A DNA stretch of 64,000 nucleotides, from the NCBI GenBank assembly GCA_930367215.1, contig OV884056.1:279168067-279232066 (forward strand), read 5' to 3'. The stretch is from Pollenia angustigena (Eukaryota > Arthropoda > Insecta > Diptera > Polleniidae). Shown here piece by piece: positions 10,766 through 21,560 of this stretch (positions are counted from its first letter, which is position 1; each line of letters begins with the position of its first letter). The translations under genes were made by a program, and so were the position numbers. The notes beneath the pieces were generated by a model. It had not been told where the DNA came from. It worked only from the letters and a program-made list of their open reading frames with translations, and did not search any database.

Positions 10766-11820
10766 TACCAACTCGACTTTTCGAGATATACCGTTATGTC
10801 CAAAATTAAGGCACTTTCACTTCATATATTGAATAACTTCAGAACGATTCACCATAATCATTTAAAAAAAAAACACTGGAAATCGGCGACAATATTATCT
10901 TTAAGTCGCGCTTACATTGTTTTTAAATTAACTCAGTAGTTTTAGAAATATCGTTGAAGTTTTGAAAAAATAACAATTAAAAAAATTATGTTCTTTTAAA
11001 ATTAATAAAAAATAAAAATGTGACAAAAGTTTTGGTCTAAAATCATATAGTTAAACATATTTCGAATGAAATGAGCTTTATTTCATTACAATCGGTGCAC
11101 AACTTTTTTTGTTCAAAATTTACTGTCTTGATTAAATAAATCCAAAAAGAAAATAGTAAAGGTTGGGCGGATAGGGGCCTCCACAGAGGCGCACTTGTGC
11201 GCAGTGTTACCACCAACAAAATTTGAAATTACACATGCGACGAAGCAAAATTACCCGATTTAAATTAAATTGCACCTGATACCAAAATTACGTTTTATTT
11301 TATGAAATACATTAGGAAGATACAAATTAGTTATACTACAGTCATACTTCGCTATAGTAAACTTCTATCCATTTCTGGCCATACCCTATTATGATTTGAT
11401 TTAAAAAGGGCCTTTTCGTTTTAATTTTAAGAGAATGGAATGGGGTACAGATTTAGTACATTTTGTAATCTTCCTCAAAACTATTTTTAAGTTTAATTCC
11501 TTTTTCCAAAGAACTTCGGGTTCAAAATCACTATGCAAAATATATTTCGAAATATAAAAAGAGACCATGCTGACGCCATTCATTATCAAGCTTTTTAAAT
11601 AAGCAGTGACTTTGTTGGAGAAGACATTGCATTTTTTTTTATCGTAAATTTCCAAAATGGAACAAATTTAATCATTTGCTTTATTTAAAAATTCTGAGTA
11701 ATTTTTAAGTAAACACACACAATATTCTGTACGTAAAATTAACTGACATTGAAATATAATTTTTACTGTCAAAAATTCAACCCCATATTCCGTAAAACAA
11801 ATTAATTCTCAGTTATTTTA
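10766..11820. other. AT-rich spacer, nothing recognised
   Basis: No supportable gene. A minus-strand open frame at 11401-11655 has no known motif. A short GC-richer patch near 11165-11215 is unexplained. Confidence 0.45.
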
Positions 11821-12730
11821 TATGGGTGATTTTTAAGAGCTATGGGAAAGTGTTAAAAAAAACACATAAAATTCAGAAAAATGCATTATATCTTTATTTG
11901 AATCGATAGTACGGTCCATATAATTTAATGTTTAAAGATTATTTCATGCAAATGTTGACCGTGACTGCTCCTTAAATGGTCCATCCGCTTAGTCCAGTTT
12001 CGGCCGGTATCTCATGAATAAATGCTTCAATGTTGTCTTCCAATGCTTCAATTGAAGCGGGCATGTGTGTATAGACATGAGCTTCAACATAGCCCCACAA
12101 AAAATAGTCTAAAGGCGTTAAGCCGCACAATCTAGGCGGCCAATTGACGGGTCCCGAACGTGAAATAAAATGTTCACCATACTCGCCTCCATATAAGTCC
12201 ATTGTTAAGCGTGCGTTGTGGCATGTGGCACCGTCTTGTTGAAACCACATGTCATGCAAGTCAAGCTCTTGCATTTTGGGCAAAAAAAAGTTGGATATCA
12301 TCTCACGGTAGCGCTCGCCATTCACAGTTACATTACGATTCGCATCATCTTTGAAGAAGTACGGTCCAATGATGCCACCAGCCCATAAACCGCACCAAAC
12401 TGTGACTTTTTCTGGATGCATTGGTAGCACTTGCAATGCTTCTGGCTGATCTTCACTGCAAAATCGACAATTCTGCTTATTAACGTACCCGTTGAGCCAA
12501 AAATGATTTTCGTCGCTGAACACAAGAAGCGCGCGATGAACTTTTTTAACAGAGCACGCATTTTGATAATAAAATTCAATAATTTGCAAGCGTTTTTCGT
12601 TTGTAAGACGATTCATGGTTAAATTATAGACCAAACTGAAGATGTTTGACAGTGAAACAAAACACGAAACGTGCGTTAGCTGTTTAAACCAGTGTTGCCA
12701 AAAAGATAATAGCTAAAAAATCACCCGATA
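11821..12730 (-). mobile_element. DD41D mariner, internally deleted copy with both ends
   Basis: About 910 bp including TA at each end. Termini TATGGGTGATTTTTAAGAGC (left) and AAAAAATCACCCGATA (right) are imperfect inverted repeats, matching 21873-22785, 43710-43863 and 63412. TA target sites and transposase fit Tc1/mariner. The DD41D spacing (see the coding entry) matches the rosa/Visitor group known from tephritids and other insects. Confidence 0.9.
11972..12634 (-). pseudogene. DD41D mariner transposase, internally deleted
   Basis: 220-residue frame for a cut-and-paste transposase. It starts MVYNLT-MNRLTNEKRL (helix-turn-helix region) and jumps in frame from VHRALL directly to VFSDENHFWLNG (first catalytic Asp), so the DNA-binding/linker region is deleted. 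It then has TVWCGLWAGGIIGPYFF and WFQQDGATCH (second Asp), and PLDYFLW (third Asp). I count 41 residues between the second and third Asp. The usual CDLTPLDY is CGLTPLDY here. The C-terminus ends early (AETGLSGWTI) after a small frameshifting deletion. Not functional; could be mobilised in trans if its ends are intact. Confidence 0.85.
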
Positions 12731-13271
12731 CAAAGTTTGTATACAGTTTCACTACTGTATTTCAACCATGCACATGTACAAAGTACCGAAAAATGCAACT
12801 ATGTGTTCTGTTTATTTAATAGTTTTGAAATGTAAGTGATGTGATGCAATGCATAATATTAAAAAAAATTAAATGTTAAATATCACAAAGCATCAACTTT
12901 AAAACCGATGCTCTGATTGCTTTTTTTCTGCGTTACTAATACTTACCATTGATGTTTTGGAAGGGTTTGCATTGCATATATATTGTACCGCGGCGTAATG
13001 AAACATTATACTTTGTTCTTATACAAAGCATTTGACGTTTTGGAAGGCAGCATTATTATTAAATGTCACATTTAGTTTATTTTACTTATTGTGCCACAAC
13101 TTGCAAAAAGTTCACACCCATACAACAAAATTGGTATTAAATACGTTTTAGCGAGTAGTATTCGGATTTTGATTGGTGTGCAATATTGAGTTCGCCAATG
13201 TACATTAAGTTTTAAAAGTCAAGACCATATCGCGAATGCTGCTGACGTTTCATAATTGAAATTCTGTAAGG
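12731..13271. other. Spacer
   Basis: No gene seen. ATTGATGTTTTGGAAGGG near 12949 and ATTTGACGTTTTGGAAGG near 13030 are a short direct repeat. Confidence 0.5.
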
Positions 13272-14210
13272 TGTAAAGCGGGTAAGTTAATCAACCATAA
13301 TAAAATTCTCCTTTAAGTTCACTCTTGGTTTATTTTAAGTACGAATTCGGGATTGTGCAACTTCAAAAGCGCGTGTTGCGATTAATTCAATCTTAGTTTT
13401 ACTAAAATCAATTTAACCCGGCGCCGGGGGATGGGTCAAAATTACCCGTCACTTTTCGAATAGATTGTGGTTTTAAAAATGTACTTCTCTTCTCTACGCT
13501 CTTCTCAGTAGCTGGTGATATTGAATCTCTCTGAATGTTATAAATTTCAAATCAGTTGCATGACGATTGTACTTCGAGTAACACGTGCTCAAAGTAAAAA
13601 AAGGTAAATATGAACCATCCCCACAGTCAACGTAGCTATTTTGCGCCATTTGTATTTTATGTATCGTGCATATCAAATTACTGATGATCCTTCAAAATGA
13701 TTTTTTCTTATTTTTTTATAAGCATTAATTAGTCATAAAGGCATAAAAATGTCAATTTAATTTAAAGACTAATAAAAAAATAAGTGTTTAATATATTTAA
13801 GCTAGAAGAAGCCTCCTTTGTTAACTTTTTTAATATGAAATGTTTTTTGTTTAAAAATAAAAGTAAATATGTTATTTTTTAACAAAGTCATGTTATATTT
13901 CCTTAATAAGGTTAGATTCAATCTAAATTGTATATATTTTTTCGTAAATATAGCAAAAAACCTCGACTTTAATAAGTGGGTCATTATGACCCAACCCCCA
14001 TGTCCTTGTAGCTAAAATCCACCCCCCCGGCGCCGGGTTAATTTTCGGACTATTTCAAGTACGAATTCGGAATTGAACATGTACAAGTTAAGTATTTCGC
14101 GATGGAAAATCCGTACTTGCATTAATTTTTCTGTGCCTGTGTCAAGAAAATCCGTACTCACCGTACTATTAATACCGCTTCGGATTGATTTGAGTACGGA
14201 TGGATTAGTT
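13272..14210 (+). mobile_element. Dispersed repeat Y, copy 1, split by a TTAA-flanked element
   Basis: GTAAAGCGGGTAAGTTAATC...TATTTTAAGTACGAATTCGG before the insertion, and CAAGTACGAATTCGGAATTG...CCGTACTATTAATACCGCTT...GAGTACGGATGGATT after it. The same blocks are found uninterrupted and reversed at 33628-33838. Boundaries are approximate, non-coding, family unknown. Confidence 0.6.
13413..14041. mobile_element. TTAA-flanked element with CCCGGCGCCGGG ends (piggyBac-like MITE)
   Basis: TTAA at 13413-13416 and 14038-14041 flanks a 621-bp insertion. It begins CCCGGCGCCGGGGGATGGGT and ends CCCCCCCGGCGCCGGG. The terminal 12 bp are themselves palindromic. Inside the ends, GGGTCAAAATTACCC (left) mirrors GGGTCATTATGACCC (right). 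TTAA duplication is diagnostic of piggyBac-like elements. No transposase: two minus-strand frames (13494-13676 and 13802-13984) show no DDE motif. It interrupts repeat Y. Confidence 0.8.
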
Positions 14211-14288
14211 TTTTGTTTTGTTTTTTGAGTGAAGGAATGTCAGTGTAATTGTAAGTATAACATCATCTTTATCTTTGGCGTTAACTAA

Positions 14289-14474
14289 GGCTTTCCTCTA
14301 AGTTCTCACCTTAAACTTAACTTTGTTAGTTCAGCCTTTGTGTATGGAAATACAGAGAAGCAAGTGGAATGGGATTGGACTAAAACTCTGCAAGCCAATG
14401 CTTGTGGTGCAATTCTCAGGGAACTCGCAGAAGAAGCCGACCAGTGTGCCCAAGGCAAAGGCAAATTCATATGA
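14289..14474 (+). CDS. Candidate host terminal exon (unknown protein)
   Basis: An open frame runs from 14289 to a TGA at 14472-14474. The part after a plausible splice acceptor (polypyrimidine/branch-like CTTAACTTTGTTAG ending 14329, or TTCAG ending 14334) has balanced coding-like codons, unlike its surroundings. It encodes AFVYGNTEKQVEWDWTKTL, then a helical QANACGAILRELAEEADQ and ends GKGKFI. No transposon signature flanks it. The following 1.2 kb is transposon-poor with CTG and TC repeats and AATAAA at 14711, as in a 3' UTR. No start codon upstream, so it would be a last exon. I do not recognise the protein. Chance remains possible. Confidence 0.35.
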   Translation, partial: GFPLSSHLKLNFVSSAFVYGNTEKQVEWDWTKTLQANACGAILRELAEEADQCAQGKGKFI

Positions 14475-14983
14475 GGACAATTAATATTTTTTAGATACAA
14501 CTTAAACCTTTTCATCCATTTTGTAGTCCAGTGTAGATAAATAGCAATTCTCATTTATCTTATAGCTTTAATTTTCAATTTATTTATTTATTTTATTGTT
14601 AGTTTAGTATTTATTTTTTAATTTGTATGTTATAAGAGTTGATTGGTGTGGCGCTTTCAATAATCTGGGGCTCAACGGGGCTGCTGTTGTTGCTGCTACT
14701 GCTGGTTTCTTAAATAAACTTAAATCAACAAGTACTTAGAAAAATACACCCAACTACATGTATTTTACACCTACAAATGCAATTGTTTATACGCCATCAT
14801 GCTGCTGAAAATCAGCAAGAAGCAAGCAACAACTTTTTTTTTGTGCTTTTAAATCATTAAACGTGCCCCAAGTAGTGGTACAATGAATTTGATGTCTAGT
14901 GTAAAATTTTCTATATTTTATTATTATTACGACTTAAAGGCGTAAATAGATATATAATTCAATAGATTCGTATTTTTTAATGC

Positions 14984-15014
<31 letters not shown>

Positions 15015-16008
15015 ACTCCATCAACATCTACAATTTCTGCTTGTTTCTACTCGAAAATACTTGATATTATAGTTGGATATTATTGTTGCTGTAGATGGTG
15101 TTTGCGAAACGCAGCAACGTGTTGATACATTTCGTAGAAACTTGTTCCTTGCAAATGAGTTTGTTGGTCTTCCTGCTACAGGAGTTTCTTTACTTTTTTC
15201 CCCTCCTTCTTGTTGGTTTGTGTTGATGTAATTGAAAATTATGTTTTTCACGTTATTTTTTCTATTTTATTAATGCTCTTGACTGGTGTTGTTTTCTTTA
15301 TTTATTTTAGCGCTTTTTCCATTTTTTTTTTAATTTTAATATCATAACTACTGCTGAAATTGTATCTTGTTACAATTTTATTATAGTTAACATTATGTTA
15401 GTTTTTTTTTCAAAGCTGCGCTCTTTTTTTTGTTATAATCTTCTTGAGTTTATTTAACTTTTTGTTATTATTTTCTTCGTACTTATTTTCGGTGTAGTTT
15501 ACTTTTCAATTTATTTGGCTGTTGTTTCGCTTCTTTTCATTTGATTGTAAGTTGTTTGCCTTTTTTTCTTAACTTCTTCATTTTTCTTTTTTTTCTGCTT
15601 TTATTACATTTCATTTTATTATTTAAGTATATTTTCGTTTTAATGTGTGTGTTCATTTTTTTTCCTAAAGTTGCTAAAAAGTTTGAGTTGTGTGAGCAGC
15701 AGTTGAAAGAAAAGCTTTTAAATTGATTGCAATTTTTTGGAACAGATTTAGAGAAGAGATTTTTGGATTTCTTTTTAATTTTATTAAAAAAAATTTTTAA
15801 GGGTTGTAAATTTAGGTTTTAAGTTAAATTTTTATATTATTAATGTTTTAAAATATTTCCAGGCATAAAATATTTTAATATAAAGTAATTTTGAAAATAC
15901 ATAATCGAAGTTATTACACATTTAATTCTGGGTTAAAGTCAGGAGTATTGTAAAAGTCACTGCTAAAGTTCAAAACTTTGACTATGGTCAAATAAAATTC
16001 AAGTGATG
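14475..16008. other. Transposon-poor stretch with simple repeats
   Basis: Contains GCTGCTGTTGTTGCTGCTAC near 14689, a (TC)n microsatellite at about 14984-15014 and long T-rich runs. No terminal inverted repeats or transposase remnants seen. Could be host 3' UTR or intron. Confidence 0.5.
14984..15014. repeat. (TC)n microsatellite
   Basis: About 15 CT/TC dinucleotides with one interruption. Confidence 0.95.
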
Positions 16009-16611
16009 GTCATCACCAGGGCAGGGAGTTCATGCACTTCAAATCGCAAAATATGCGCATGAAGCATGCACTAAAAATCGTAAAATATGCAAAAATAAAA
16101 GTAAAAAATATGCATTAAAAATATATGTATTTAACCATATTTAACAAAAAAAAACATAAATACATTTCATTCAGTTTTAAAAACTTAAAACATAGTTTAA
16201 AAAGTAGTAGTAGATAAAGATATATTTACATATATAAATAAATAAGTTTTTTTTTAAGTTATCAAATGTAAAACTCATTCTATTTGGTCTTAAAAGTTTT
16301 AAGCATTGAAAGTGTTCGTTTGACATCAACGGATGTATGTATTAGGTGGATATTTAAAAGTGGTCAGCTCCTTTGTAGAATATTCATTGTCTTCAATTTT
16401 TTCTTTACTGGAAGGTAAATTTCTTTAACTTTTTTAAATCCGGCATTCTTTTTTGAAACTGCATAAATTTTGGCTTTTATTTTTTCGCCGATTTGACCTT
16501 CTACTTTTATTATTTTAATGACAGCGTCATCAACGAGTTTAACCGATGTGTTCAATGATGTAAGCCCCGGAAGTTTGGTTATTGTCTCGACTAGAAACCC
16601 ATTATTTGAGT

Positions 16612-17096
16612 GTATAAATCAGTGTTCGAAAATAAACAGTACATTATTTAGCGTTCGGCTCACACACCCAGGAACGATATCTATTTTTTTAGTGATTGTG
16701 TAGACATACACAACCCTTAATACCGTTCGTAACTATTTTGAAGAAAGAAATGAACATTATCTGCGTTTCTGCGTTAAAAAACAGAACAATTGTAGTGATA
16801 CTGGCTTTTTTTACCAGCTAAAAGGGACGAACATTAGCGAGCCGAACCGAACACATTGAAGTTTGTGGATTTTCAAAAAAAAAAAAAAAAAACGAACGGA
16901 ATTAAATGTTCACATCTTTTGTTGAGTTTGATAAAAACAGTAATATTTTTGTGTTCGAAAGATGACTAACAGGGAAACGTTATTTTTTTTATGATTTTCT
17001 ACATAAACACTATTAGCGTTTGTGTTTTTCACAAATCTACCGAACCGAACATTAAAACACGATATTTAGTGTTTATTTTCGAACACTGGTATAAAT
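16612..17096. mobile_element. Small hAT, 8-bp TSD GTATAAAT, nested in the large hAT
   Basis: GTATAAAT at 16612-16619 and 17089-17096 flanks 469 bp beginning CAGTGTTCGAAAATAAACA and ending TGTTTATTTTCGAACACTG. Internal GTTCGG motifs are repeated in both orientations. Non-autonomous. Removing it and one duplication restores the hAT transposase reading context. Confidence 0.92.
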
Positions 17097-17456
17097 TCTA
17101 ATTGAGCCTTTTTATTAGGTACATTTAAAATATTGTTAACTTTTTATCGCGACTGCATTATTTTCGTAAAAATTATTTACCACATCTTTAAATTCTTCAA
17201 AATTTTTGGCATGATACTCAACTGCCTGCAAACAGGTACCTCATCTTGTTATACTATATGGTTTTTTTTTTTTTTTTTTATTTTCATTATTTATTTATTG
17301 AATCTTCATATATTAAATTCATATTTAATAACAATATATTAATCAAATAATTAATCAAATCTTAACCTAATGTTTTATTTTATGTCCTGCCAGTGGCAGA
17401 CAAAAATTTTCTTCGTCACGGGTTCTGTTCACATATGTAGGTGTTTATCGCTCATC

Positions 17457-17681
17457 TTAGGCCCGTGTTCACAACTTACCGATAGCTTAAAGTAGACTTT
17501 AACCGGCCTTATAAAAAGTCTTCCATTATTAAAACTTTACTTTAACCTTAAGTGAGCGATAAAGTAAACTAAGGTTCATCCTACCTGGTAGGTAAAAGTA
17601 AGTTTGTTATTATAGAACACTTTTTATACGGCCGATAAAATCCTACCTTTAGCTATCGGTAAGTTGTGAAAACGGTCCTTA
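17457..17681. mobile_element. 219-bp MITE with TTA duplication (PIF/Harbinger-like)
   Basis: TTA at 17457-17459 and 17679-17681 flanks GGCCCGTGTTCACAACTTAC...GATAGC and its inverse GCTATCGGTAAGTTGTGAAAACGGTCC. It sits in the 3' UTR of the non-LTR element. The copy at 60079-60506 has the uninterrupted equivalent (GCTCATCTAATTGGGTAAG when reversed), an empty-site control within this window. A 3-bp TTA duplication fits PIF/Harbinger. Confidence 0.88.
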
Positions 17682-17683
17682 AT

Positions 17684-19413
17684 GGGTAAGTGCTGCAGTG
17701 TCTCTTCTTCTTAAGCGAGAGTGGCCGCTATCATTTAAAATATTTCGTGCTAGTGGATTTGGGTGCAACTCCTTACTAGTGGCACATTGAGATCCTTGTG
17801 GATATTTGAGTTTTTAACATACCAAGGGGCAGCTGTAATTATTCGAAGAAGTTTATTTTGGCGCCTTTGAATTTTTTCGATATTTGAGGCCGAGGCAGTG
17901 CCCCATAGTTGAATACCGTAGCACCATATTGGCTTTAAAATAGCGTTGTAAAGTAGTAGTTTGCAGTCGAGACTAAGAACAGAATTTCTTCCAATAAGCC
18001 AGTTAATTTGAATTGCTTTTAGTTTCATTTGGGTTAATTTTGCTTCTATATGGCATTTCCATGTTGAACGCCGATCTAGATGAATACCGAGATATTTGGC
18101 ATGCGATTGTTGAGGCATTAGTTGATTATTGATTTTAATAGGGGGACATGTTTCCCGACGCAAGGTAAATGTGATATGTACGCATTTTTGCTCATTGACC
18201 TTTATTCTCCATTGTTTAAACCACAGTTCTAGTTGAAATATATGATTCTGCAGGTATGAGATGCTTCACGACTGTTCTCGTGTACGCTTAGAAAAGCTGT
18301 ATCATCAGCAAAAGTTGAGGTTAGGGTGTGATTGTTTGTTGGCATGTCCGAGGTATATATAAGGTAAAAAAGTGGGCCCAGGATGCTTCCCTGAGGGACT
18401 CCAGCTTCAATTGGCTGAGGAGAACTTAAAAAATCGCCTTCTTTAATAATAAATTTTCGACCGACCAGGTAGCTTTCTAACAGCTTGTGTGTATTAACCG
18501 GTAGGTTTAGCTTCAATTTATGTAACAAGCCTACATGCCAGACTTTGTCAAAAGCTTGAGAAACATCTATGAAAAGAGCGGAGCAATATTTTCTTTCTTC
18601 AAAGGCTTTTCTTATGGCGTTTACTATCCGATGGGTTTGTTCAATTGTGCTATGCTCTCTTCTGAAGCCGAATTGATGATTGGGTATACACCCATTGTCA
18701 TTTAAAATTGTGGTTAATTTTGACGCTAAGAGCTTCTCAAACAGCTTTGATATATTAGATAATAAGCTAATAGGCCTATATGACTCAACTTTTGTGTGAT
18801 CTTTTCCTGGCTTTGGTATCATCGTTAATAAGGAGACCTTCCATTCTTGAGGGTAGTATTCAAGGCGTAAAATAGCATTAAAAATATAAAGAATAATTTT
18901 CTTTGCTATGCGAGGTAGCTCCAAAAGCATTTTGTTAATGATTTTATCAATACCAGGTGCCTTCTTGGTGTTTAATTCACAAATAGCCCTTTCTATTTCC
19001 CTTATCTCAAATCTTAGGGGGATAGCTGCTCTAACATTAACAGGCGGCAACTCGTCCGCTATATCGTCCGGTATATTTTGGGTAAATACGTTTTTCAAAT
19101 GATTTACAAACAGGTTTCCTTTTTCATTATCATTTCTTGCCCAACTTCCATTCAAGTTTCTTAATGGTGGTTTCGAGATAACTGGTCTTTTGAGGTTTCT
19201 AGCTGCACGCCATAATGAGTAGCCTGATTGTGGAGTTGCATCCAAGTCCTTAAGATATTTTTCTACGGAAGCCGTTTTCTGAGTCTGCAGTAATTTTCTT
19301 AGCCTTTTTGTACACTCTTTTAATTCATTTTTAAGTTGAGGGGATCTTTGCAATTGCCATTCTCTTCGCACTCTCCTTTTTTCATTAAAGAGGCGCTCGA
19401 CATCTGCAAAATA
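17684..19413 (-). pseudogene. Reverse transcriptase ORF2 of the non-LTR element
   Basis: Non-LTR (Jockey-clade-like) ORF2, lacking the endonuclease because of 5' truncation. The frame at 18229-19371 gives PGIDKIINKMLLELP, SYRPISLLSNISKLFEK, ALFIDVSQAFDKVWH (motif A), GVPQGSILGPLFYL (motif B) and TFADDTAFLS (the FADD catalytic box). The frame is open upstream to about 19413 (VERLFNEKRRVRREWQ). A frameshift near 18250 moves the reading to HIFQLELWFKQWRIKVNEQ. It goes on as KYLGIHLDRRSTWKCHIEAK to 17750, where a deletion shifts frame again before LARNILNDSGHSRLRRRDT. Acts on its own RNA; inactive here. Confidence 0.9.
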
Positions 19414-20374
19414 TATTTTGTTATAATTATATATATAATTATAATACTATATGGTTGAAACGCAAAGGTGACTTTAAAAACTTTCATGCATGGCATCAGC
19501 TTAGCATGAAAGTTCGAGCTATTAAAGCATGATCCACCTTTTCCAACTTTACAATATTTAACAAACATTTGTGTTTACTCTGTTCTTCTTCTGCATTCAA
19601 GATCTTCTTCTGCATTCAAGATCCCAATTACGTAGACAACGAAACGTCCTTCAGTGTCCATTGCTTCGTCAATAGACATCCACAAATTATGTCACTTAAT
19701 TCTTTCAACAATGTCACATAGTTGTATAGTGTACAACTTAGCGATATAACTTTTTATAAGGGTTGTTTCCGTAGGAATGGTTTCATTGTTATATTTGTTT
19801 AAAAAAATTCTATAATTTTGGTTGATTAGCTAATATAGAGGTATATCTGCAGACACCAGAGCATTATACAATTCAAAACTAAATTTGCTAGTCTTATCCC
19901 CAAAAGTTGATTTTCTTGAAATTAAAGTTTGCGAAACGTTTTCATAAATCATTGTGTTTCAGGCGTTGAAGGTGCTGATTTACTTTAAATTTTTAAATTA
20001 AACACCTTTTTGTAAACTTTGCAAAAAAGTACTTTTCTCTCTATTTTGAAGACTCAAAAACACACTTATTTAAAAGATTATTTTTTGATATTTTTTCTTT
20101 TGGCATTTTTTTTCCTTAAAAACAATTTATTTTATTAATACTTTTTGGATTTTAGAAAATACTTCTTACACCGTAAATCAAAAATATTATGCTGAGTTCT
20201 ATTTTTTCTTCGCCGAACATTATTTTTATTAGCTTTTATTAGTTTCTTCAAGTAAAAAAAAACGCGAACAAAATGAAATGTTAAAAACTGTTTTATTGTG
20301 ACTTCTACAATTATGTGCACAATTATACAAATTGTATAATTTTTGTATGTGCTACTTTTTAAAAGTGAAAGAAA

Positions 20375-20546
20375 CAAGGTGAATTTATAATAAAATGTAG
20401 GTAATTCAGTACCAAACACCAACATGTTGTTTTTGCTCCTTGAAAATGTCGAAGTTAGCAGATTTTCCCATATTATTTTGACTGGGCTGAAACGACTATA
20501 ACCAGCTGATTCACTGACTACACCTTATAATGAATTCACCTTGAAC
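20375..20546. repeat. Possible MITE with AAGGTGAATT ends
   Basis: CAAGGTGAATTTATAATAAA near 20376 is mirrored by TTATAATGAATTCACCTTG near 20543. AGCTGATTCACTGAC inside resembles a segment near 35355-35440. Weak call. Confidence 0.35.
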
Positions 20547-21098
20547 AGAAAGATATTTTAAAACAAAAAACTAAGAAAAGAGCAATTTTTTTTTATAAAT
20601 ATTACAAAATATGATGAAAAATGTGAATTTATCACCAAAATATGACGAAAAATATGCATTTATATCAAAATATGCAAAAACATGCATTTAAAGCAAAATA
20701 TGCACTAACAAATTGATGCCATTTTACTGGAAATATTGTGATTCGCAAAGATATTAACTTTAGGTGGGTCTCAGAGTACCGACAACAAACATGCATTTGC
20801 ATGAAGTCCCTTGCCCTGGTCATCACCATATTTATAATTCTACAGTGACACAGAAAACTAGAAATACCCAACCAAAAAATGTGTTTTATGTAAACATATA
20901 AAAAACTTAAACTAATTCATGAATATTATTTTTGTCAAGCTAATAGAGCCTAAATTTCTTCAATGTAAATTGTTCCCTATTAAGATTTCAAGACTTGTGC
21001 GTATATAGTTTTTTGTGCAACTGTATATGCAAAAAAAAAGCATGAATATTCATACCAAAACTTTACTAATTCACTTTTTATATTTAGTTTTTGTAAAC

Positions 21099-21560
21099 CC
21101 TTCACAACTAGTTGTGAAGAGGGAATATTAAGTTTGTCATTCCGTGTGAATCTGTGAATATTCAATTAAGACTTTATTCTGGGTCCTTGAGTTATTTAAA
21201 TTCAGTCATGTCCGGCTGTTGAAAACACGCACAATTTCGAAAAACCCAAAAGAAAAGAATAGTATTGGTGTCAAAGTTTTTCAAGTTATCCTAAGCAGTT
21301 TGGGATTGAAATCCAGCAAAATCGGTTCAGTTGGATAAGAGTTATGAACACAAATATGGACCCCCAATATCAAACAATTTCAACTTTTTTTTTTATAAAA
21401 ACTAACATAAATATTGGCTGAATGCACATATTGATATAAGATGTCGCACAAAGTTGTCACGTAAATTGTGTTTCAAATTCTGTGTCAGTGTCCTGAAATT
21501 CGGGAGAAATTTCTGGGAAACCATGTCTTTGTCTGTTTGGATGATCTGTCTAAATAGAAA
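21099..21560 (+). mobile_element. Mini-me-like element, copy C (decayed, partial)
   Basis: ACCCTTCACAACTAGTTGTG, GTTTGTCATTCCGTGTGAAT, TTCTGGGTCCTTGAGTTATT, then CATGTCCGGCTGTTGAAAAC and the AATCGGTTCAGTTGGATAAG body. The tandem core and tail are missing. Confidence 0.7.

Larger units (their letters stand above)
17251..19454 (-). mobile_element. Non-LTR retrotransposon (Jockey-like), 5'-truncated, with TSD
   Basis: The 11-bp direct repeat ATACTATATGG (17251-17261 and 19444-19454) flanks a minus-strand insertion. It ends in a poly-A tail (T-run 17262-17279) preceded by AATAAATAAATAATG. The 3' UTR is nearly the same as in the copy at 60079-60506. The 5' end is truncated inside ORF2, as is usual for target-primed reverse transcription. 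A 219-bp MITE is inserted in the 3' UTR. Confidence 0.92.
16364..19915 (-). pseudogene. hAT transposase relic (minus strand, interrupted)
   Basis: Reading the minus strand and skipping the insertions gives a recognisable hAT (hATC-type) transposase. About 19900-19590 holds SADIPLY (family: NIPLYKL), TIPTETTLIKSYIAKLY and LWMSIDEAMDTEGRFVVYVI, the first catalytic region. After the non-LTR insertion, 17250-17097 gives LQAVEYHAKNFEEFKDVVNN. After the small hAT, 16611-16364 gives TSVKLVDDAVIKIIKVEGQI and KIYAVSKKNAGFKKVKEI. Stops and frameshifts are scattered through it. The C-terminal dimerisation domain is not seen. Function: cut-and-paste DNA transposition in the nucleus; this copy is dead. 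Confidence 0.8.
16009..20826 (-). mobile_element. 4.8-kb hAT transposon, 8-bp TSD GTCATCAC
   Basis: GTCATCAC at 16009-16016 and 20819-20826 flanks an element starting CAGGGCAGGGAGTTCATGCA and ending TGCATGAAGTCCCTTGCCCTG (inverse). Repeated ATATGCA motifs lie inside both ends. It carries a decayed minus-strand hAT transposase and at least three younger insertions: a 469-bp hAT at 16620-17088, the non-LTR element at 17262-19443, and within that a 219-bp MITE. Without these it would be roughly 2.1 kb. Confidence 0.9.

Noticed and set aside
17684..19413. Functional reverse transcriptase gene
   Set aside because: 5' truncation, one frameshift near 18250 and a deletion near 17765 make it a dead copy despite the intact FADD box.
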